From: Pterobdella sp. o SKG-2022
Taxonomy: Eukaryota > Annelida > Clitellata > Hirudinida > Piscicolidae
Direction of reading: 5' to 3'
Assembly (NCBI GenBank): GCA_964035795.1
Contig: OZ038320.1
Span: forward strand, 17,254,589 to 17,318,588
Length of the DNA: 64,000 nucleotides
Part shown: positions 22,301 through 32,800 of the stretch, one piece after another
Layout of the letters: each line of letters opens with the position of its first letter
Numbering within the stretch: position 1 is the stretch's first letter
Position numbers and translations under genes: made by a program
The notes under the pieces: generated by a model
What the model saw: only the letters and a program-made list of their open reading frames with translations
Told to the model about the DNA's origin: nothing
Databases searched by the model: none

Positions 22301-25077
22301 CCCGCCATTCCTTCACATCTTCATAAAAAAGAGAAATAAAAGGTAGCAATTTTTGATAAAGGAAGTAATATATTTTTCAACCTTGTAAGTTTTCATCCAA
22401 AAGTTTTGATATTTTAGTTATATAAATAGTTCAGCATCTTAAGATCTAGAATATTTGTCAAAGTTTCTAACATTTTTGACTCGGATTGAAAATTGCTTAA
22501 AATTCTGCGACAACACAAATGAAAGCTTTTTATGATATTTCCTTGAGTCATAACTTTTTGAAAAACTTTATTGCGGCAGTCATTTATATATTTATATTTT
22601 AAATGAAAAAACTAATGTAAAAAAACTCAAACAAGTGTATAAGCTTAAGAAAAGCTATGAAATAAACTGTGTAAAACTTGAATTAAGCTGCATTTTCATT
22701 GATCTTTGGAACATATATAGAAACTCAGCATAATTTTTTAAGCATGATGTAACGTACAAATGGAAATAAGTCATTGTTTTTTTTAAAAATTTTCAAAAAT
22801 ATTTTTTTTCATTTTCCACTTCCCATGTTTAAGTATTTTTTTTCCTAAAACAGTGAGGTATCGTAAATATTCAGTGAAAAAGCAGTGTGTTTGAGGAAAG
22901 AAAATTCCAAGTGATATGATAGATGGTAATTATAAACAAATAAATTTTAAAGAAAAATTGCATCTTTTTTGCTTCTAAGTAGTTAGACAATCATTTAGTT
23001 GCTAAAACTATTTTACAAAATTTTTCATTTTTGTATGTATACCAATAAATTCCATGTTATGCTGTAATTTATTTATTGTATATTTTTTAAAAGTTTTTTT
23101 TTATGTTATAATGAATAAACTTAATAGGTAGAAAATTTTAAAAACTCTTTTTTTACGTATCTAAATGTGAAAAAATTCAAAGCCGTTTGAACAAAGCAAC
23201 GTACCATGAGGAATAACAACACATGTTCTCCACAGCCCGGAATGACTATCGATTCTGAAAGCATCATCTAGTGTTGACATGTCAGTCACATCGTCATAAG
23301 CAGGCGACATAGAAGCGTAATAGGAGTCAATATACTGAGTATCGACGTCTTTTGACGTTTCAATAGACGAGTCGTTAGACCTGCTATCCACGCTGGGAAC
23401 TGTGTTCGGGTTGACCTGTGTACAGTGAAAAGCTAAAGAGTTTTAGTAGAAAGATATTTAATTTTTATTGATAAAAATACTTAATGGTTGAAAATATATG
23501 GAATAGTTATATAAAGTTACTCTGCTAAAAATAAATTTCAATGAATTAATTTTATAAAACATAAACCAATCAAGAAAAATAAATAAAAAACAAAATCCAT
23601 TAGGAAAAACTCGTAATTCAGTTGAAATGAATTTCAAAAACATTTGTTAAAGAAAAAGCAGGATATTTTTGTATATTTTCAATTTTCCTTCATTCACAAA
23701 AATATGCGGTAGAATTGATATTGCTTTTGGGTATAATGAAAGAATATTTCTAGATAATACTTCTAAAAAAATTGAAGTTGTTTTTGTTTAAAAACATTTA
23801 ATTTTTAAAAAAAATGCCAATTTTATGAAGAACTCGAAGACAGAATTCAACGAAGTTTTTTTGGAGTAAAATTTTGTGAACTCGTTTAATGACAATAAGT
23901 AAATTTCAACTAAAAAATCCAGCCTGGTTCTTACACGGCATATAACTCAAGAAAATTAACATTCTTTGGCATTTTGCTTTAAGAACTGTTTATACTTTTC
24001 AATATTGCAAAGAATGTTAACCGTGTAAAAATTTTTGACAATACTTGCAGTCTTGTAGAAACTTTTTACTAATTTTTCTTTATTATGGCATACTCAAAAC
24101 TGTTGTAATTTGCTCGGATTGCACTTTTTCGACCCACCGGAGTTTCTCGGTATATTTTAGCACCACAATAATTTTGCAAGTATATTTTTAAATCTCCACT
24201 AAATATTTGGATTTTTATGAAAACATTTTAAATGTTGATTCATTTAAAAGCTTCCTTTATAGAAAGTTTGCGAACGACGGTCTGAAGGCATTTGATGCAT
24301 TAAGAACTTTAATTGAAAAATATGGCTTTAGATTTTTCAATTTTTATTTTATTTTTATCCTTCACTTTAAAAAAGCAATTTGTTAGATGGGTGTTTGGAA
24401 GTTTATTATTGTAACTACTCTATTGATTCTTTCCGTGGAGGAAATTCTAGATTAAAATTTAGCTTCTCAAATGTTTTCAAACATAAATTTTGCCATTTTT
24501 ATTGTATGCGTTTTTTAACTTCATGAAAGGTCTTCTAAAGTTAATATGATTTTCTGCTTCAAATATCCATCATATTCCCGTTCTGACATCTTGATTCAAA
24601 TTGATGAATGAAATCAACCCAATGAATTTTTTTGAATCTTGCTTTTCAATAGGCTGTCTTGTGACCATCAAAACATACAAAAGTTTGAATTATAAAGTTT
24701 TGACTTTTAATGCCAGAAAATTCAAGTCAGAACTTATACCTCCGTCACTTTTGTCTACCAGCTTAATATTATAGAAGCAAACACTAGGGTTTGTTGAGAA
24801 ACTTATTACACGAAGCTTTTCGTAAGTGTATCTTACATTATCAAGTGTGAATAAGCTTGATATTGATTTGAAACTAGTTTCTAGTACTTTTTCGAATTAA
24901 ACTAATTGAGTATGGGTAAAGTTATTATGAAAAGGAAGGAGAAAAATAAATAACCCATTCAGTTGCGTAAAGCCAAAAGTCGGTTGAAACGGCAAGGAGG
25001 AGGGTAGATGTGGCGGTGAGTCCACAAACCAGTGACATGTGACCAACTGTTCTGGCACCGCAGTCATTCGGATGCAT
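19357..25077 (-). CDS. TARP / voltage-gated calcium channel gamma-like protein
   Basis: Exons on the minus strand: 24955-25077, 23205-23415, 20385-20459, 19975-20109, 19357-19745; 933 nt, 310 aa. This is a four-helix claudin-fold protein of the CACNG family, whose members are auxiliary subunits of calcium channels or AMPA receptors. TM1 lies about 14-36 (TSTLLLAVSTDFWLY), TM2 about 140-161, TM3 about 170-196 (LFLAVGVILYISS) and TM4 about 220-245 (YGWAFFFNGVSFICSM). The first extracellular loop carries the family signature GLWRTC at 101-106, with the partner Cys at 116. That Cys is on the 75-bp exon at 20385, found because flanking phases demanded a phase 1-1 exon. The first loop has roughly 45 extra Asp/Ser-rich residues before GLW. 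The protein ends in TPV, a class I PDZ ligand as in stargazin. The introns of 3.1 kb (20110-20384 and 20460-23204) and 1.5 kb are AT-rich. Confidence 0.82.
24802..24855 (+). repeat. Dispersed hairpin element with extended outer stem
   Basis: The core ACGAAGCTTTTCGTAAG, loop, CTTACATTATCAAGT matches the copy at 8253. The outer arms CTTATTACAC and GTGTGAATAAG pair over about ten bases with small bulges. It lies in the first intron of the TARP-like gene. Confidence 0.7.
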
Positions 25078-25284
25078 TCTTTCAAATTTATTGCAATTTA
25101 AAATTTTATTTTGATGAATTTCGAATAATTTTTAAACAGAAAAAAAATATTTTTTTATATAGGTGGAATGAATGTCTAATATTTTGAAGTGTCATTTGGT
25201 GTTTGAGTGATTCAACAGAAATTTTTTAAAATTTCTGTTTACAACTTTTCATTTAATGATTTTACAGTAGCCCCAATAAAACGA

Positions 25285-25329
25285 GTATATACTTGAAAAT
25301 GTTACTTAGTTAACGAAAAGCTTTGTATC
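25285..25329 (-). repeat. Dispersed hairpin element, minus orientation
   Basis: The reverse complement reads GATACAAAGCTTTTCGTTAAC, loop, GTAACATTTTCAAGTATATAC. The inner stem is GTTA/TAAC and the outer stem TAC/GTA, matching the copy at 42519 rather than the one at 8253. Confidence 0.7.
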
Positions 25330-26978
25330 TTTAGAAAACTTTTCATATGTGTAATAACATGATAATTTTGCCAATTGAAAGATCTAGTGAAAGTATAAAA
25401 ATAAATTAAAATTTTCCATTCTCGAAAATTGAATTTAATTTTGATAAAAGAAATCCAATTAGGTGGCAAACCACTTACATTCTTTATAGGATTTCGCTTG
25501 AGTAAACCAAGTGATAAGAAACAATTCAATTCTACTAACTTTTCTTTATTTATGATTTATCAGTTTTAAACTAAAACTCTGAATTAAAGAGACATTTATT
25601 TTCATCTGAGCTAAATCTAGTTTTAAACGTTAGATTTTACTATCCCTTGAGTACCGATAAAAAATAAACCGGTTCGAAAATATATAAATTTATACAGAAA
25701 AAAAAATCCACTAAAGATTTCAATACTTATTTAAAGTATTTATAAACTAAAATTACAATCGATTCCAACATCAATTTTTGTCAAAACCTACTCGAATATG
25801 AATCGATGCTTGTGCCTTTCTATAAATACGCTCTCCAAAACCCGCAAACACATCTCGAAAACTGAGTTTTCATGTAATTTTTTCTGCCAAAACTGACGTT
25901 TATGCAACTAATAAACATGAAATCTTTTAGAAAAATTGGCATTTGTTGATAAAGATTAAAGAATTTAAGGCGAACAGATTTTGTTCTAGAGCCAGAGAAA
26001 CATGATATGAAAATAAAAAATAAAAGTAACTTTTATATTTTTGAAATTATTTTCATTAATTGTTCAAAAAGTTGAAACAAGGGTAGTCTTCACATGAACA
26101 CACACGTTGCAAAATCAACAAAACACACGCACACAAACAATATTATATGAGCTTTGAAAATTTTGGCACACAAAAAATGTTATACATCATTTTGATATAG
26201 TGATAAGCTCATTTCAATGAGTATTCTACATCTCTTGTACGTTGTTATGGACAGTGTACAGTTGTGTGCACATGGGCAACACATAATAGCTGGATGTCCT
26301 TCTTTTAAATATACACATATAGATATATACAAAAAAAAAAAGAAATTTTTCGAAAATATTAGAACAAAAAATGAAATTTACATTAATTGCACATTTAATG
26401 CACCTGCTTTTATTTTGTGAGTTGAAAGTACTACAATTTGAACGAATTGGTTTAATTTAAACAATATAATCACGAAATCTTCAACCTAAACAAAAGTTGA
26501 ATTTATTGAGAAATTTTATTGAAAAGTGAAGTTTTAATAAAGTTCAAAATTTTAAATTCTTTTAACAACTTCTCTATTTTTTCTTCAATCAATAAGTTTT
26601 TTGCACAAGGAATAAATTTTGAGCTCGAAAAATTAAGTTTGAAACAATGAAAGCAAGTGGAACCCACCCAATAAATCAAACATCTTTGTATGTCGGCAGT
26701 GAATCCCAATTAATTGAATTTATAAGAGACAAATTTGATCAGCACAAATTTTTTTTAAATTATAATTTATGTGTCAGTATTTATGTTTCATTTTTTTTAC
26801 TATGCTTATTCTTAAAAAAAAATTATTCAGGTCTTTTTCAAAGCCGAATTTCATTTGAATTTTAATATTTATTTAAATTTTTTTAAAAGTTTAAACTTTA
26901 ATATTTTTTCAAATTTTTACTCTGAACTAAAAATATGAAAATTGAAATTTAAAATAAACAATAAAGCAATAAAATTTG

Positions 26979-27036
26979 GCAACTTAATGGTATTGAATAT
27001 AATTTTTGCAACTTAATGGTATTGAATATAATTTCG
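26979..27036. repeat. Tandem duplication, 29-bp unit
   Basis: Two successive copies of a 29-bp unit starting GCAACTTAATGG, differing only at the end. Confidence 0.9.
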
Positions 27037-28364
27037 GCAATATTATGTTGCTTCAAATTTTTTCTGGTATCTTTTTGCACAGTTGCTAATGATGGCAATT
27101 TTCTTAATACATTAAAAAAACGGAATTATTTTTTAAAATGTAGCGAGAAACTTATTTTTATAAAAACCGACATATTTTTGCATTTTGTCATTTGTTTTCT
27201 TGTTCAACGTCGAGTCATTTTCAGTTTTATCCAAAATAATTTTTTCAAATGTTTTTTTTGACATGAGAAACTTTAAAAATTAAAAATAAACAGTAAAAAT
27301 TATTTTTAAAAATTCATATGTTTGAAAAGTTTGGAAGTCCTAAAGCTTAAATTAAAACTTGTTTTCTAAGTCTTTAACCCATCTTCATATGTAGTCAAGT
27401 ACATTTGAAAACAAAAGTTTTTTTGCAATAGCTAACTTACGATTTATTTTCACTATTTCATGAAAAATGAAATGAAACTTATGTTTTTGTAAACGTCAAT
27501 AAACCATTATGTGAGTTTGATGTTCCAAGTATAACCACTTGACGAGAACAAGATCATGAGTTCCAATCGTACTTCACTAAACAATCGTTATTTGGAAATT
27601 GATTTTGAAAAAATCTGATGATGATTTCTTAGAAAATCAAAAAACTTCGTGCAGTGACAAATTTAAAAACCATTGTATTTTGTTTTATCATTTGCAACAT
27701 CAATACGAAGCAAGATTTCACATGAGAATTAATAGCATTGTTTTGAATATTTTATCAATCTAAAGGACTGAAAACTAATTTTTAAAAAAATAGTTTAAGA
27801 TAACTTTTGTAACAAAAAATTTTGAAAAATTGTCAACGTTTTCGAAATGAAGCAATCTATTAAATAATTTAGAAGCAATATAGCTTTGTTGGTATTGATT
27901 TTCCATAAACAAACAAAAAATATACTCAAGACCACTTTTTATAGAGTTCAAAACATTTTTTGTTCCGGAATATTCAGCTAAAATGTTTATAAAAGTGAGA
28001 AAGTTCGATACACTGCGTACTTTTCATGAGGGAAAACTGGATCTTGCCTCAGTTACCTCGAAAAATTCTATGCATATTAAAAACATTATTTTGTTTATCG
28101 AATCTATACAAATGGTCCAATTGAAAACAACTTTTGATATTTTAAATGAATACGTTTATGAAGTTAACATAAATCAACATCATTGTTACAGTATTTGAAG
28201 CCATTAAACGTTATTGTCAATAATGTCAATAATCTGTTTCAAGCACTTCACGCCGAAAATACTTTCAACTTATATATTTAAACTTTAAATAAAAAACAAA
28301 TTAGTTTAAAAATATAATTAATTCAAAAAAATTTTGTGTAAAAGTATATTTAAAAAGTTGCAAA

Positions 28365-28643
28365 ATGTCTCTGGGAATTGAGTTGCTGGTACGCATTATT
28401 TTCTTCCGCCTAGATGCTGCATGTCAAATGCATGGCAATTATATGCAGATCAAGGAAAAAATAAAATTTATTATTTGAAAAATTTTTCAAGTATTTTTTA
28501 GCCTCGTAAAACTAAAAACCGCTATCCAAAATCCTAACAGCTAGTTTGCTTACAAGCCCTTGCGGTACATATTTCGAGAGAAGCATATTCATGCAATCAA
28601 AAAGATGGGGACACTGCCGGAAAAGAACAAAGATGAAAGGTAA
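28365..28643 (+). CDS. Possible 58-residue protein with a GA-AG intron, or its pseudogene
   Basis: Two less AT-rich open blocks lie in AT-rich spacer. Block 1 (28365-28454) starts with ATG: MSLGIELLVRIIFFRLDAAC, followed by QMHGNYMQIK. Block 2 (28557-28643) begins PLRYIFREKHIHAIKKMG and ends LPEKNKDER then TAA. Joining them keeps the frame, with a good acceptor (TTGCTTACAAG) and an intron of 102 bp, a usual size here. The donor, however, reads AAG|GA instead of AAG|GT. Either a non-canonical intron is used or a donor mutation has broken the gene; unspliced reading stops at 28476-28478. I do not recognise the product; it is basic and mostly hydrophilic after the first 15 residues. Confidence 0.35.
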
Positions 28644-28976
28644 AAAATGAAATTACTACATGAAATGATGAAAAACATTTGGTACGGAATAAATACGAAC
28701 TTGTTTAAAAATCAAAAAATTTCAATGATCCTTTTAAAGTTTTAATTATTTTTTGGTCCAAAATGAAAAATTACGGAAGTTTTATAGGAAAATTTGATTT
28801 CAACTTTTTTTCATATCATCACTCCCAAATAACACTTAAGGTTATTGAAGATTAGGTATGCTGAAATTTGTTCAATATGAAAGAATAATTTTACATTTAG
28901 CTTCAAAAGACAACATTTTTCAAGTACAACTTTTTGACTTTCTCGAGTTATAGGGTTTATCAATTCAATTCAAAAT

Positions 28977-29081
28977 CTTTGCAATTGCCTACCAAATTTT
29001 TGCAATTGACTTTCAAATCTTTGCATTTGCGCACCAAATCATTGCATTTGCTTACAAAATTTTTGCAATTGATTACCAAAT
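28977..29081. repeat. Tandem repeat, 21-bp unit, five copies
   Basis: Five diverged copies of a 21-bp unit of the form YTTTGCAATTGCCTACCAAAT, in register over 105 bp. Confidence 0.9.
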
Positions 29082-29813
29082 TTCAAAAAAAAATTAATTA
29101 AAAATAAATTAAGTTTGATTATTCAAAAAATAAACGAAATTTTGTAAAATTTTATTTTTCAAGTTTGAAATAAATTTTTTAAATTAAAATAAAAAAAACC
29201 GAAAAAAAAGTTTTTTTGAGGTATCTTGAGGTAATATATTAACTTGAAACCCTAAATTTAAACAGTAGGTCGTATTTAACAATGTTTTATGTGAGTTTAA
29301 AGAAAAATTTTAACACATTTATTGAGCAAAAAAAGCTATAATTTTCGATAATTTCAGCCTTATCATAAAATAGTAAGTCAAATAAATTAGAGTTAGAGCT
29401 GAAATACCTTATGATTGAAACTTATCTAATATTTGAACATTTTTAATAAAATGAAACTTTTTCAGAAGATAGTCAACTTTAATGGAAAACAAAACCGATA
29501 ATGAAAAGTGTTAATTCGCCATAATTTTTCGAATTGTATTTCTGTTGAAAATTTGTTGAAATGAACGTATATACTCATTCAAAATATAAAATTATGTTGG
29601 TTATAAAAAAAAAGTTGTATGTGAAATAATTCATTGCTAAAAAGGTACTAAATTTTATCAGTCTTTTGGGGAGTAATATAATTTTTTTTCTTAATTGTCT
29701 ATGTAGTCATATGCTTCAATCAAATGACAACAAATCAATTCTTTATATAACTAAACTGTTACGCGATTTCAGCTAGTTTTATATTCTTTAATTTCAGTAA
29801 AATATATTTGAGA

Positions 29814-32800
29814 ATGTTTCTTAAATCAGTTCTACTTTTGTTATGTTTAGGTAAAAATGTTTTTATTTGGAGAAAATGCGGAAATGCATTTATAAGAGTT
29901 TTTGGTATTTGAAAAATTTTTAATTTTCATAATGAATTATTTGCTTAAAAAGGAATTTCTCTGACTGTGGCTGATCAATGCAGCCAAGGTCCAGGATATT
30001 GGTGCGCAAGTTTCAAAAACGCCGAAACTTGTCATGCTACTAAACACTGTTCTACTACTGTTTGGAAAAATGACGTCTTTACTAAAGTAAAAAAATATAT
30101 TATTTAATATTTCGAAAATTTCACAATTATACGTGCCTGTAAAATATATGAAAAACAAATATACTTTTACACTCAATAATATTTTATCTATATTCTAGTT
30201 AAGTTCATCTACTGCATATTTTCACATATTTTTTTGGTTTTTTTAGCATATTCACTGTTCATCAAGTTCTATACCAAACACTCTTTATCAAGCTTACTTT
30301 TTTTCTTTGATGTTTAGCTTAATTTCAAGTTTCAAAATTTTCTTTTCATAGTGGTAGACCACAGATTGAGTCTAAGGCTTCTGTATCTACTATATTCTCT
30401 TTATGGCAATTTCATTATTCTATGATCACACCTCATTAGAGCATCCTCTAACTTCTAGACAAAATTTAAATTTTATCGCTGTAAAAAAAAGATTTTTAGG
30501 ACCTTTGTACATTTAATGCAAAAAATTTCTCTTCAATACCCTTCACAATGACCACAACCATTTTTTTGAATTTTATTTTCTAAATTTTATTTTATTTTTT
30601 AAATAGAAAACTATTTAGTTAGATAATTCTTTGGTGCCACTATTTTTTTTAATTGCTTCAAAAAATTCATCTGTTGTGTGTCTAGTATAACAATGAAGTA
30701 ATTTTTATTCAGGATACCAGTCTTAATTTCTCTCTTAATTTTTTCCAAGCTTTCATAATGTGTTTTAACAACTAAAGTCTCTATTTTTCAACATTCCAAT
30801 GCATCAAATTTTTCTTAAACATTACTACTCTTGTACTTTCTTCTTATTTTGGTTCAATTCTCATTTAGAAAAGCTTTTTTAGTGGTTTTCATTTTTAAAA
30901 AATCTCCTTTTGCTCTTGGTCTTTATTATTTAACATTCTATTAATACTTCCATCATGTTAGTAAATGTTACATTTTTTAATGAACCTTTAACTCTTTCAG
31001 TTTTTTTGGTGTAGAAGTTTCATATAATACTCTTTTCTAACATCCTTTTCAGTTTTTTTCGATCAGATCTTAGACGAATCTTCACTTATTAATATTCTTT
31101 TACTTTTGATGATTTTGAATATTTTATTCTATTTAAATATAATTTTTAAAAAAATATATAATATACAACCAGCTTATTGTCTAGACTTTTTTCAAGAATT
31201 TATTGAATCTTCACCTTTGAAAGTTACCTTGTTTTCTAATTGGTTTTAAAACTATAGAATTAGTTCCTATCAATTTATAATCTTAGTAGGATTTCATAAT
31301 ATTGAAGCCTTCATTATTTCTTTTGTCACATGTTTACCTATAATGAATATTCAACAAATCATCTTTCACTCACATGACCATTCAAAACTTTCCACATGCA
31401 AGAATCACACAACTTGGGTGATTTTTCATTACATTCTTTTTTTGTCTAAATTTTTTGACTTTAGGGCATAAGTGGATATATTAATCAAATTTTCTCCTGA
31501 AACCAATCTCAATTTCATAATTTTGAATTTAATAAAGATATGTTAATGATTTTTACCCAGGACTCTTCAGAGAATTGTGTTTTTTGCCAGTCAATTATCA
31601 ATGACATGTCAGTGTACGTGGATATGAACAATGAGGTGGTCATATGATATTTAATAGCTCTCATGTGTTGTGCTTGTATAGTAAAGATAATTTATATATT
31701 CAAGTTAGTTTTTCGATTGTCAATTATAAAATAAAATCTTTGTCATATGTTGAAGTTCAGATCAACTCATTCACATGATTAGTTTCACTTACATTTGTCT
31801 GCTTATATAGCTCAGAGGTAGAGCATTAGAGTAATTATCTAAAGTTATCGGGCTCAATCCCATGTGGGCCAAAAATTAGCACCTGTTCCACAGTGTGTAA
31901 TTTGTAGCAAGCGCTTTGATCTGTATTCAAAAGCGCTTTATAAATATCACATTGCATTTCATACAATACATTACACTTCATTTCATTGCTAGGAAGAATC
32001 AAGAAAATTCATGACTTTGTCTTGCCAACTTCTCTTGAAGCAGAACCAGGCTAATGAGGTGGTTCCATATGGAATGCATTCAATTTATTTCAGTTGGAAA
32101 ACTAGCTTAAAAAAATTAAAATAATTCTGGACTATTTTAAAATTGTATTATCGTATGAATGAAAGAGTTTCAAAACAAAGTTATATAATGTATGAAGCGA
32201 TTTCGAGCCTTTCATACATTATTAATTGCATTTTTGAAAAAGTTTTTCAAATTATAATTATGATTTTTCACTTTTAAATATTTAAAATTCACTTTCAAGT
32301 TGAAAGGAATTTTCTAAAATTATTTTAACAAAAACTAACTCTTATTGTTAGTTTTCATATTAAAGTTTCATAAATCCTTTCAAAGCTTAACTAATAAGTA
32401 AAAATTCGTAGTCATTATAAGGTTTATTTTGAAGAAATATTTTGAATTCAAACTCTTATTTTTTCACCACCTATATTCAGTGTTACAAAAAAATCAACAC
32501 TTTTTATGGGAACATTGTCGATATGATCAATAACAAAGTGGTAAGTCATGCAATATTAAATGAAATCATTTATTTAAACTTGATTTATTGTCTTATAAAA
32601 CGACTTTTCCATTACTTGAAGGCTGGGAAAACGATTTGTAGTTTGTTGGAAATATGCAGCAGTGATATGGTAGCTAAAGAGACTCGAACAGTCAGTTTGT
32701 TAAAACAGCAATTATGTTTGATTAAAACAATATTCAACCATTTACACTATAGCATACTAAATTGTTCTGGTTGTATACAGCATAACTGATATTTAAAAAG

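Larger units (their letters stand above)
25078..28364. other. AT-rich spacer upstream of the TARP-like gene
   Basis: Should contain the promoter of the minus-strand TARP-like gene. Apart from a hairpin element and one short tandem duplication, I see only AT-rich sequence and a short CA-rich stretch near 26098-26135. Confidence 0.4.

Noticed and set aside
22277..22345. Short minus-strand coding-like stretch (YEDVKEWRVVSDDPVHIVIK) in a TARP-like intron
   Set aside because: No phase-compatible donor and acceptor fit the gene, and the frame stops quickly; too short to call.
25795..25880. Open coding-like frames on both strands with less AT-rich composition
   Set aside because: The two strands give conflicting readings and neither has convincing splice sites.
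31800..31880. Functional tRNA gene
   Set aside because: Mismatched acceptor stem, degenerate arms and a SINE body downstream show it is a SINE head.
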